From Zanthoxylum bungeanum (Eukaryota > Streptophyta > Magnoliopsida > Sapindales > Rutaceae), in contig SKCR01038117.1 in assembly GCA_019454045.1 (NCBI GenBank), forward strand, positions 310,001 through 374,000: a stretch of 64,000 bases of DNA, given 5' to 3'. This document shows, one piece after another, positions 55,073-64,000 of the stretch (the stretch's first letter is position 1; each line of letters opens with the position of its first letter). Made by a program: the position numbers and the translations under genes. Below the pieces are notes generated by a model. It ran no database searches and was not told the origin of the DNA. It was given only the letters and a program-made list of their open reading frames with translations.

Positions 55073-57593
55073 TTTAAGCATGAAATACATTAGGGTTAAT
55101 TTGGGGAAAATTGATTGAAGCATGTTCTTGTGAAATTGGATGCTAAAGTATGCTTATATGTATGTTATATGATATATTACATGATCAATTTTAAGAAAAA
55201 TGCATTGGATGATTTTTCCCCAAAATGTTTGTCTTGGCCGAATGTGAGGTACTTCCACTGAGTTGAATTTTTTGCATGCACAAGTTCATTAGATGATTTG
55301 AGTATGCTTAAATGTATGTATATGATATTATACATGATCAATTTTGAGAAAAATGCATTGGATAATTTTTCCCCAAAATTGATGCTTGGCCGAATGTGTA
55401 GGTCCTTCCATGGATTGGATTTTTTCATGCACAAGTTCATTAGATGACTTAAGCATGATTATATGTATGATATATGATGTAATACATGATCAATTTTGAG
55501 AAAAATGCATTGGATATTTTTTCCCCAAAATTGTTTCTTTGACCGAAAATGGAGGTCCTTGTAATGGATTATATTTTTTCTGTTTATAAGTTCATTAGAT
55601 GACTTAAAAAATGTATACGGGATTTAGATTAGTGATTCAATTGGATTGAAAAACAAATCGAACAAAATCCTCTTGGCCGAATGCAATAAGGCATGTTAAA
55701 GGACTTGATTTTTTGTTCAAATAAATGTTGGACATATGTTTTGAACAATTGATGATTAATAAATTAAATTGAGTTTTTTTGAAATATTTGGTTTAATGAA
55801 TTAATCATGGATTTACACTTTAATTAATTGAATTTTAAATTTGGAATATTAAATTTAATTAATGGGCTTGATTGTATAATTGGGCTTGTATTAATTATAT
55901 TTGGGCATAATGGGCTGGTTGGGCCAGTAGATTTGAGCCAAAAGGATTGGATCCATTTGGCTTAAATCACTCCATTAAGTCCAAATATAGTAAAATGGGC
56001 TTTAATGTTTAATTGGGCCTTATGGGCTTGAAATTGATTTTATGGCATTTAAGGGTGATTCCTTATTTGGGCTTGGTAATTGGGTTGACCCACATTGACC
56101 AAAGCCCAAGCCTTGATAAATCAATTGAAAGCCCATCGGACTTTAATTAAACAAACATTGGATGTTAGTTGGGCTTGGAGACCCAATTAGATTAGATTTA
56201 GAATCTAAATCTTTAAAGCACATTAAAAGTGTAAACATTTAATTTGGAATTAAATAAATTGAATTAGTATTGAATACGACTTAAATTGGATTTAACGGGT
56301 AGTTCGATATAATTCGTGAATTCGTACCTTATGTACTTATTCTCAAACGAGTTGGACTCGCGCAAAATCAAACCGTTGTTTGAACATTGGATGATCACTT
56401 AAACAAAGACTAATTAATTGGATTAGATTGGTTGTATAGCATGTCTTGATTGAATATATATGTATGTGATGAATGAATAGTGTATATCGGATGGATATTA
56501 GAAGGGAAAGGGTAATTTTAGAAATTATTGTAAATTTAGAATTTATAAATTGGACCTGCGTGTCCAGCCTTATCTCTTTTATCTCTTTGTATTCTCTTCT
56601 CACCTAATTCCCCTCAATGTATATGAGGTTTCTCTTATTGTATTATGTAATTGGGTAGAAGTAGAATATTATGCTAGCGGGGAGAGGAAATGGAGTGATT
56701 TGTTCTAGGAACAAGTTGTTTTATATATCCATCCGTATATCACTATTAATTTACTTTACGCACTTTATGATGTTTTAGAAGCATGCTTAAGGGTGTATGA
56801 TGATGAGACCTAACAAAGATAATAAATTGGTTGCCAATTACGCAAAAATCCCTCAATTTATATTAAGCAATTATCCTTCCATTGAATGATTCTTGTTCAA
56901 GATCCAAAATTGGCATTGGTTTGTTGGCCAAAGTCAAGACCTTTGTCAATTGAGGATGTACTTGAATCATGAGAGTTTTGTTCCACATCGGTGTCTTGTC
57001 CAAGTTGTGATTTGTTGGCCAAAGTCAAGATCACTTCTTGTCCAACGACATTGATTACGAAACTTTCCTTGTCAATGGGTCCCGCTTAACCGGAATCATT
57101 AGGTTTGTTGTGCCAAAGCCAAGGCCTAGATGATTCGGAGGATATGGTTAGGAAAATGTATTAGATACATTGGCATAAGTAATGTACATATGTTTTGGAC
57201 TTGGATGTCCACCTAACCGGATCTAGGAATTGGATTGGATCCAATTGATCTTTGAGATCTACCTAGTTAAATAGCATACAATTTGTTGGCCAAAGTCAAG
57301 ATTGTGTGTTATTTAACGGGATCCTAGCCCACTAGGAAATAGGATTTCCCGAGTTCTCAACAGAGGGTTAGAGACTTGATAAAAATAGTGGGAGGCTAGT
57401 ATTGAATTTGCAATTTCGTTCAGATACTTAGCCTTACGCGTCTTTCAATTTTATTTCGTCTATTATTAAAATTAGTTGGACTAATACATTGTTATTTTTT
57501 TGTAACAGTTTGACTGTACCCATTTTATCGTTAACTAGATAGTTGGACTATCGTAGTTGAGATGGCAAGCAAGGAAATGTCCGAGACATCATC
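55073..57593 (+). other. Cop-3 5' leader with 152 bp triplication
   Basis: Same leader as Cop-2. The segment catgatcaatttt recurs at 55180, 55333 and 55485 (period about 152 bp), each with ccccaaaat..t.cttggccgaatg; Cop-2 has a single copy at 21520-21580. Repeated 'ggccaaagtcaaga' motifs are at 56930-57300. A short ATG ORF at 57562 is in another frame from gag. Confidence 0.8.
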
Positions 57594-58400
57594 ATGGGTG
57601 ACAATGTCTTTAAGGGCACAAACTTCGCTGATTGGGAAATGAACCTAAGGATAGTCCTTGGGGCTGAGAGGATGCTGTACACTATACAGATACCTCTCCC
57701 GCCTAAGCCCACTGACCCACTTGAGCTGGAGTTATGGAAAACTCACAGCAATGATTGTGACACAGCTCAGGCTATTATGTTAGCTTCGATGACTCAGCAC
57801 TTTCGTCGCCAAAATAGGGACTTGGATCCTTATAATATGATGGCTAGACTGCGAGATCTCCACCGCTCCAACAAGCGGATGGAGAGGTACGAGTTGGTGA
57901 AGAAACTCTTCCGCGCCCGAATGACTGAAGGCGCATCAGTTGAGGCCCACGGGGCTCAAATGATCGCCGATATTGATGAGTTGGCCAATATGGGAATAGT
58001 CTTGGAGGCTGAGCTGACCATAGATTTGATCTTACAGTCACTTCCTGATACTTGGAGACAAATCATAATCAACTATAAGTTGATGATACGGATGACACTC
58101 TTGGAGAGCTGTTATCCATCTTGAAGGAGTCTGAAAAAGAACTCCAAAAGGGGGCAAGCGCGAGGCGCACTATGCATCGACCTCTCAGAGGCCAAAGGCT
58201 GGGCCCAAAGCTACTGGAGGGGTGAGGAAGAAGAAACATAAGAAAAAGGGTAAAGGCAAGTTGACAAAAGCTTCTGGGAAGCCAAGGGACAGTCTCAAGA
58301 TGTCTGCCTCAACTGCGGCAAGAAGGGTCACTGGAAACGTGACTGCCGAATGGGCAAGGGACACAAGGAGGATATCAAGGCAGGCAAGGCACTAGCCTCT
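57594..58400 (+). pseudogene. gag: Cop-3 gag, nearly complete
   Basis: Starts MGDNVFKGTNFADWEMNLRI (57594) and continues through AQAIMLASMTQHFRRQNRDL, MARLRDLHRSNKRMERYELV and LPDTWRQIIINYKLM. The frame is lost at about 58085-58124 and regained before the zinc knuckle at 58305-58346 (CLNCGKKGHWKRDC, intact C-X2-C-X4-H-X4-C). A Lys-rich stretch lies between. The 57562 ATG could have been the original start, with a one-base change between. Confidence 0.88.
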
Positions 58401-58715
58401 GGTATGTTTGTTATTGAGATAAATATGACTACTTCTAGTTTTAAAAATTGGATTTTTGATTCTGGTTGTGCTGCTCATATATGTACTGATTTGCAGGATC
58501 TGCAGAATAGCAGGATGCTGGCTTCAGGGGAGATTGATCTACGAGTCGGAAACGGAACTCCAGTTGCTGTTTTGGCTGTAGGGACTTTTGTTTTGGAATT
58601 GCCCTCGGGGCATGTGCTTAAACTTTTGAACTGTTATTATATACCTAGTTTGACTAGGATATCATATATCTGTATCTTTGTTAACCCAGCATGGGTACAC
58701 TTTTGTATTTAGAAA
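58401..58715 (+). pseudogene. pro: Cop-3 protease
   Basis: NWIFDSGCAAHICTDLQDLQ carries the catalytic Asp (DSG at 58458-58466). Then LRVGNGTPVAVLAVGTFVLE and LLNCYYIPSLTRI, typical of copia protease. The frame is lost near 58675. Confidence 0.88.
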
Positions 58716-59800
58716 CACTGGGTGTTATTTATATAAAAATGATGCAGAAATTTGCACTGCTGTTGCAAATAATGGCCTTTATATTTTGAATATAAATGAA
58801 TCTCCTAAACATAAAATAACAAACAAAAGGCTCAAAAGGAGTAATCTAAAAGATGAAGCTTACATGTGGCATTGTCGTCTAGGACACATAACAAGACTCG
58901 CATATCCACACTTTCGAAGAGTGGGTACTTGGACGGATTTGATCTTAATTCATATGATGTCTGCGAATCTTGTCTTTTAGGCAAAATGCCTAAATCACCT
59001 TTTAGTGGTAAAGGTGAACGTGCCACAGAACTGTTAGCCCTCGTTCATAGCGACGTATGTGGGCCCATGTCTAGCCAGGCTAGAGGTGGATATCATTACT
59101 TACTTCGTAACCTTTACGGATGATGCATCTCGTTATGGTTATGTGTATCTAATGAGACACAAGTCGGAAACTTTTGAGAAATTCAAAGAGTTTCGACACG
59201 AAGTAGAAAAACAAACAGGCAAGAGTATTAAGACATTGCGGTCGGACCGTGGTGGCGAATACTTAAGTTATGAGTTTCAAGATTACTTGAAAGAAAATGG
59301 TATTCTTTCACAGTGGACTCCTCCTGGAACACCGCAATTAAACGGTGTGTCTGAACGGAGAAACCGTACCTTGTTAGACATGGTAAGGTCCATGATGAGT
59401 CGCACTGAGCTACCCATATCCTTCTGGGGATACGCATTAAACAGTGCAGTACTTATTTTGAATAAGGTTCCGTCAAAGTCTGTTGAACAGACTCCATATG
59501 AGATATGGACAGGAAGGAAACCAGGTTTCTCTTTCCTGAAGATTTGGGGATGCTGGGCATATGTTAAACGTTTGGAAGGTACCAAACTAGAACCCAAATC
59601 AGATAAATGCCTTTTCGTGGGATATCCTAAGGAAACCAAAGGATATTACTTCTATCACCCACAAGAGAACAAAGTATTTGTTGCTCTACATGCATTTTTC
59701 CTTGAGAAGGAATTCCTAGATGCAGTGGTAAGTGGGAGGAAAGTGGAGCTCGATGAAAATCGTAGTGATACTGTTCCTGGCAATGAATCAACGACGGAAC
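58716..59800 (+). pseudogene. pol: Cop-3 integrase
   Basis: Pre-integrase zinc motif (MWHCRLGH, then CESCLLGKMPKSPFSGKG). Core with Asp in VHSDVCGPM, second Asp in TLRSDRGGEYLSYEF (about 59243) and Glu in LNGVSERRNRTLLDMVRS. C-terminal GCWAYVKRLEGTKL and DKCLFVGYPKETKGYYFYHP. Frame changes near 58885 and 59090; the core itself is open from 59090. Confidence 0.9.
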
Positions 59801-60840
59801 ATAAACAGACCATCCAGGATGAGTCTGTACCACAATCTTCATATACACAAGGACCGCGTAGGTCGGAGAGAGTCAGGACGGTACCTGAGAGGTATGGGTT
59901 CCTGATCTCGCCTCATGTAGATATTAATCTTATTGAGGATAATGAACCGACTACGTATGAGGAAGCAATACAGAATATTGATTCCGCTTTATGGCAAGAT
60001 GCCATGAAGTCCGAGATGGATTCCATGTATGCCAACCAAGTTTGGACACTGGTTGATGCACCAGAAGGCGTAAAGCCTATTGGATGCAGATGGATCTTCA
60101 AGAAGAAGACCGACATGGATGGCAACGTGCAAACGTACAAAGCCAGGCTTGTAGCAAAAGGGTATCGTCATAATATGGTATTGATTATGACGAAACTTTC
60201 TCACCCGTTGCCATGATTAAATCCATTCGGATAATGCTTGCAATAGCTGCATATTTCGATTACGAGATATGGCAGATGGACGTTAAAACCGCTTTCCTTA
60301 ACGGAAACCTTTTGGAGGATGTTTATATGCAACACCTGACGGTTTTATCGTACCTAGACTTGCAAACAAGGTTTGTAAGTTAAATCGATCCATTTATGGA
60401 TTGAAGCAAGCATCACGGTCATGGAATCAGCGTTTTGATGAGATCATAAAAGAATATGATTTCGTACAAAACGATGATGACCCTTGTGTATACAAGAAGG
60501 TTAGTGGGAGAGCACTGACTTTTATTGTCCTTTATGTCGACGACGTATTGCTTATAGGCAATGACATTCCCATGCTAACGTCGGTGAAAGCTTGGCTTTC
60601 ATTGAAATTCTCCATGAAAGATCTGGGAGAAGCAGCCTTTATTCTGGGAATAAAGATCTACCGGGATAGATCTAGAAAGCTGCTTGGACTCTCCCAGAGT
60701 ACATATATTGACAAAGTGTTGAAGCGATTCAACATGGATCAATCCAAGAAGGGATTGATGCCAATGTCGCGTGGTATCCTTCTGTCTAAAGACATGTGTC
60801 CTAAGACTAAAGAAGAGAGAGATAACATGAGTCGGATACC
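59801..60840 (+). pseudogene. pol: Cop-3 reverse transcriptase
   Basis: Entry region ALWQDAMKSEMDSMYANQVW, PIGCRWIFKKKTDMDGNVQT and YKARLVAKGY. Frame changes near 60170 and 60335, with IWQMDVKTAFLNGNLLEDVY between. Then QASRSWNQRFDEIIKEYDFV and the intact YVDD box at 60533-60544 (LYVDDVLLIGND), SMKDLGEAAFILGIKIYRD and SQSTYIDKVLKRFNMDQSKK. Confidence 0.92.
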
Positions 60841-61284
60841 GTTCGCCTCTGCAGTCGGATCGATCATGTATGCCATGATATGTACGCGACCTGATGTGTC
60901 ATATGCTTTGAGCATGTGCAGTCGCTATCAGGCCGATCCAAGTGAAGGTCACTGGATGGCAGTTAAAAATATCCTTAAGTATCTTAGACGAACTAAGGAT
61001 GCTTTCTTAATTTATGGAGGTGGAGAACTTGAGGTGTCTGGGTACACCGATGCAAGTTTCCAAACCGACAAGGACGACTTCAAGTCGCAATCGGGGTACA
61101 TTTTTTGTTTGAATAACGGAGCAGTGAGCTGGAAATCTTCCAAGCAAGATACTGTTGCCGATTCAACAACAGAAGCGGAGTATATTGCTGCGTCAGAAGC
61201 AGCAAAGGAGGCAGTTTGGATCCGAAAATTCCTAATCGGATTAGGAGTAGTTCCGTTAGCAGCTGAGCCCATGCCATTGTATTG
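60841..61284 (+). pseudogene. pol: Cop-3 RNase H, cut at its C-terminus
   Basis: FASAVGSIMYAMICTRPDVS, WMAVKNILKYLRRTKDAFLI, SGYTDASFQTDKDD (Asp) and DSTTEAEYIAASEAAKEAVW (Glu) are intact. The ORF ends at 61285 after EPMPLY, just before the next catalytic Asp (YCDN in Cop-1), because the sequence jumps into the LTR. Confidence 0.9.
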
Positions 61285-61642
61285 ACAAAAAGAGAACAAG
61301 AAAATTAAAAGTCTCTCACTCTCCTCTCCTTCCTCTTCACGCACGCCGTGAGCTTCATCCATGGCAGAAAATTGTTTTCATTTCTCCATTTTGCTAGCAC
61401 AACAAGGGATCAAAGGAGGTGATAGGGAAACATCCTTGGAGCTTGAGTACTAGAAGATTTGAAGCTTCTCACACTGTTGTTCTTGGCCGCATAACACCCA
61501 CCTTGGAGGCTCAATGATCATCTTCACCATTTTCGTCACAAAGTTTTGTAAGTATGATTCCGCCATGCTTCAAGCTTTGCATGTATGTTATTTGTATTTC
61601 TATGGCTTAATCTTTCTTTGGGACTAATTATAGAAACCAACA
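61285..61642 (+). repeat. Cop-3 3' LTR remnant, ~358 bp
   Basis: Aligns with 54646-55054 (the last fifth of the 5' LTR). The breakpoint lies in a shared ACAAAA/AGAGAAC stretch. The end of pol, the polypurine tract and about 1.6 kb of LTR are missing. Confidence 0.92.
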
Positions 61643-61647
61643 CGTGT

Positions 61648-62293
61648 GTCTAGGCGTGAAGGGGATTTTAGCGTAAGTGATTTTTAGGTCAAGGGGGGCT
61701 TTGCGTGAGTGGATTTTAGGTTTCTTGTGAATATGCGTGAATGCTCCAGGCTGGTAAATGTGGTGAATGCCTCTTTTTATAGGCAAATGGATGGAAACAA
61801 TCCTAGTCTGAATAGGAAAGGATATTCCAAGGATAATGACATCTCTTAATTAGTATCTCATAAGGAATCAATCTCTCTAATTTAGGATAGTGATTGCTTT
61901 TGATTAGGAAAGGGATCCATGAGATTTCTTTTATTTAGGAAAGGATTTGGCTTGATTTTATGCATGTGCTAAATGTGATTTTGGTTAATTAGGAGAGTTA
62001 TGGGCGTGAATGGCTTTGTTTGGGCGTGGGCTTTGGGTTTTTGATAGGCTTAGGTATTTGGGCTTGGTGTATGGTCCGATGAGTGGCTTATGGGGTTTTG
62101 GGCCGAGGATAAACTTTGAAACAGAGGTCTAACAAGCAAACCGAAGCTAGACAACTGAATTAAATCCAACAAAATGCCAATTTCAAACTTTACCCTTCCA
62201 ACGTCCGTTTCTCGCGACTTCCGCAGTTTAAAAGGTAGTGTCTCCATACGAGACTCATCATCGGGACTTACATGTAAAAATGCAGTGCCTACA
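61648..62293 (-). repeat. Tat-3 5' LTR, outer part (U3)
   Basis: Continues the LTR after Cop-3 to GCAGTGCCTACA. Contains the TATA box TATAAAAAG at 61773-61781 (minus). Cop-3 therefore sits downstream of the promoter, in the transcribed part. Confidence 0.92.
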
Positions 62294-62298
62294 TTACT

Positions 62299-63422
62299 AC
62301 GCCTGACATAGATGATATATTCCTTAAAGAATATTTCTGGAGAATTGGGTAGGCACGGTGTTTTGCTAGAAGCCAACTATGTCTTGTAAATTGGTAAGAA
62401 AGTGGTACTAGGTATGCACGTGTTCGGATAGTCCGAAGACCGGATTTACTGCCAACATATCCAGGGATCTCATGGGTCACTTCTCGAAGATTCACCGATG
62501 ACGTATGACTCGAACATAATTAATCTGGGATTAATTATAAGAGAGAGAAAATTAATCTAGGATTAATTGCGGAAAGATTTTATCTGGGATACAATTCAAT
62601 TAATAGAGAGAGAACGATTAATTTGGAATTAATTGATTAAATAATATATTCGATATATTAAATGAAATTAGATTTCATAACGGAATTAAAATTGGATTTT
62701 AATTTGGGCGAACGAATTAATTTAGAATTAATTCGCGAGCGACTTTAATAGTAATTTTGCTAGGCATAATTATTTAATTAAATTTGATTTAATTAAGTCG
62801 CAACGAAAATTCGTTAATTCGGAATTAACAAACCTGAGCCCGGAATGTGTTTGCGGGCCCACTCGGATTTTGAATTAAAGTGGGGCCCACAACAAGTCAC
62901 ATCATTAGTCAAATACTTAGCTTTGATTTGATGGAAGTTAGTAGAAATTTTTGAAGTTAACTTGTTAAACACATTACCTTGATTTGTGATAGACTTTTAC
63001 CAAACTTGGATTTGGTATATGTCTTTTAATTTTTTGAAAATTAAAAACAAGTCAACATAACACATTTTCTCTCTTTTTTCCTTGCAAAACCATGTCTCTC
63101 TCCCTCTCTCATTGCTTCTCACTTTGCCGAGAGTGATAAGAAGATTTGAGGAATTTTGTTGCAAAAATTCTCAAGTGCTAGCACACAAAGGATCATACTT
63201 AGGTGATAGGGAAACATCCATTGAGTTTGGAATTCAAAAAGAGGAGGTTGGAGCTCAACATACATTCAAAGAGGAGCTTGGAGCAACTTCAAAGGAGCAA
63301 AATTTTTTGTTATCTCCACATCCTACTTAGCCGATCAAAGTGAGTATTTTCCGCTACTTCTTTGCGTATTCACACATGTTTTATGCTTAATGATCTTGGA
63401 TTTGTTCTTAGAGAACCCAACA
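62299..63422 (+). repeat. Cop-2 3' LTR, second part (1124 bp)
   Basis: Resumes at ACGCCTGACATAGATGATAT, the exact continuation of 27726 by comparison with 20263-21386, and ends GAACCCAACA. Followed by the GGACA duplication. Confidence 0.92.
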
Positions 63423-63427
63423 GGACA

Positions 63428-63553
63428 TTCCTCTTTCAGGACAAACTTAAAGTCTTCACAGACCAAGATGACATTCATGTTATTTTTCCACTTAACATGG
63501 GTTTCTCCCATTAGTTTGTCATTTGATAGAATATCAATAATCGGAGAAACCAT
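63428..63553 (-). pseudogene. gag: Cop-1 gag, first 42 codons
   Basis: Minus strand, ATG at 63553 in the context agccATGg: MVSPIIDILSNDKLMGETHV, then KWKNNMNVILVCEDFKFVLK and EECP, the usual start of copia Gag. It is cut by Cop-2 and resumes at 19440. The downstream part is broken by stops. Confidence 0.85.
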
Positions 63554-64000
63554 GGCTAAAAATAAAATAAACATGCATTTTAATATCTATTCATCGCATA
63601 TTAAAATCATCAAACATTTAAGTATAAAATTAAACATGATGCATGAACCATGTATAATGAATTAGAAACCAAAAAGAATTATTATGCCATAGAAATCTAT
63701 CATCCCATAAATAAGTGACGTCGTATGGTAGGTAAAGTATTTGCATGATAAATCGAGACAATCTCAATTGATTAATATATGCGGGAATAACTCTTATTCC
63801 TATATTAACCAACCACCGTTTGATTTTATCAAGGAATTTCGATTAACATTTAAGCATTCATTCGTGAGTGTAACCCGTTGTTTTAGAACCCTTGGACTTA
63901 ACTAGTGAAGTGCCGCCATAGGATAGGTCAGTTCACCAGATTCATCTAAAGTTCCTATCCTCTCAGAATCCAAACTTGATATTGACCCAAAATGGACACA
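63554..64000 (-). other. Cop-1 5' leader
   Basis: AT-rich sequence upstream of the Cop-1 gag start. I see no primer binding site or LTR end before the window stops, and nothing else recognisable. Confidence 0.6.

Larger units (their letters stand above)
53036..61642 (+). mobile_element. Cop-3: Ty1/copia (Tork-like) element with truncated 3' LTR
   Basis: 5' LTR, initiator-Met primer site, 2.5 kb leader, and gag-protease-integrase-RT-RNase H in copia order. Then a sudden jump at about 61284 into the last 358 bp of the LTR. The target duplication is intact, so the deletion is internal. Several frameshifts break the polyprotein, but RT-RNase H remains open for 294 codons. Confidence 0.93.
27727..62293 (-). 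mobile_element. Tat-3: Ogre-like Ty3/gypsy element, complete but split twice
   Basis: On the minus strand: 5' LTR (62293-51635, interrupted by Cop-3), primer site 51631, leader, gag 50678, protease 49383-48353, acidic spacer, RT interrupted by Tat-R, two RNase H domains, integrase to 32021, repeat-rich 3' UTR, polypurine tract 29803-29790, 3' LTR 29789-27727. Without the two insertions it is about 13.2 kb. Every gene carries stops or frameshifts. Confidence 0.92.
19441..63422 (+). mobile_element. Cop-2: Ty1/copia (Tork-like) element, 3' LTR split by Tat-3
   Basis: 5' LTR 19441-21386, initiator tRNA-Met primer site, 2.4 kb leader, degenerate gag-pol 23776-26890, polypurine tract, and a 3' LTR in two pieces (26905-27726 and 62299-63422). 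By my coordinates the pieces sum to 822+1124 = 1946 bp, the same length as the 5' LTR. A perfect 5 bp target duplication flanks it. It is the same family as Cop-3. Confidence 0.92.
13417..64000 (-). mobile_element. Cop-1: Ty1/copia element, split by Cop-2 and its contents
   Basis: The minus-strand copia element has its 3' LTR at 13417-15612 and polypurine tract at 15613. RNase H to gag run 15627-19440. After the 44 kb Cop-2 block, the gag start is at 63428-63553 and the leader continues to the window end. The 5' LTR is beyond 64000. It sits eight bases outside the Tat-2 LTR edge; the candidate target duplication GGGTA (13412-13416) cannot be checked because the other end is not in view. Confidence 0.85.

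Noticed and set aside
1..64000. A host gene or a non-transposon system such as defence or biosynthesis
   Set aside because: Every coding stretch I can recognise is gag, pro, pol or the Tat antisense ORF, and the rest is LTR, leader or tandem repeat.

Overview
This 64 kb window is plant nuclear DNA made almost entirely of LTR retrotransposons. I find no host gene, tRNA, rRNA or CRISPR array. The plant assignment rests on the element types: Ty3/gypsy Tat-clade elements, with a second plant-type RNase H after the retroviral one, and Tork-like Ty1/copia elements primed by initiator tRNA-Met. Names used here: Tat-1, Tat-2 and Tat-3 are copies of one Ogre-like family on the minus strand; Tat-R is a Retand/Grande-like Tat element on the plus strand; Cop-1 (minus), Cop-2 and Cop-3 (plus) are copia elements.

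Layout. 1-5082 holds the 5' LTR, leader and gag of Tat-1, which cuts into the interior of Tat-2 (5083-13408: gag remnant, leader, 5.7 kb 5' LTR). From 13417 to the window end the sequence belongs to Cop-1, whose gag is split at 19440/63428 by Cop-2 (19441-63422). The 3' LTR of Cop-2 is split at 27726/62299 by Tat-3 (27727-62293). Tat-3 is itself split twice: its reverse transcriptase gene by Tat-R (35086-47791) and its 5' LTR by Cop-3 (53036-61642). Target-site duplications are perfect for Cop-2 (GGACA), Tat-R (GGTAT) and Cop-3 (CGTGT), and one base short of perfect for Tat-3 (ATACT/TTACT). This gives a relative order of insertion: Cop-1, then Cop-2, then Tat-3, then Tat-R and Cop-3.

State of the elements. 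Tat-R is the youngest: its two LTRs differ by about five substitutions and three one-base indels by eye, and gag, protease, RT, two RNase H domains and integrase are nearly continuous. Downstream of pol it carries an antisense gene with its own TATA box and a recognisable intron, then a ~3 kb array of alternating 109/113 bp satellite monomers before the 3' LTR. Cop-3 has good RT/RNase H but scattered frameshifts and a 3' LTR cut to about 358 bp. Tat-3, Cop-2 and Cop-1 are pseudogenes.

What stands out: the nested stack; tandem-repeat growth inside the Ogre-like LTRs (2.06, 3.13 and 5.68 kb in one family, including a ~1.24 kb higher-order repeat); two independent 3' UTR tandem arrays in two Tat lineages; a conserved ~100 bp LTR block and leader hairpin; and the antisense gene of Tat-R. 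No function beyond transposition is supported for anything here.
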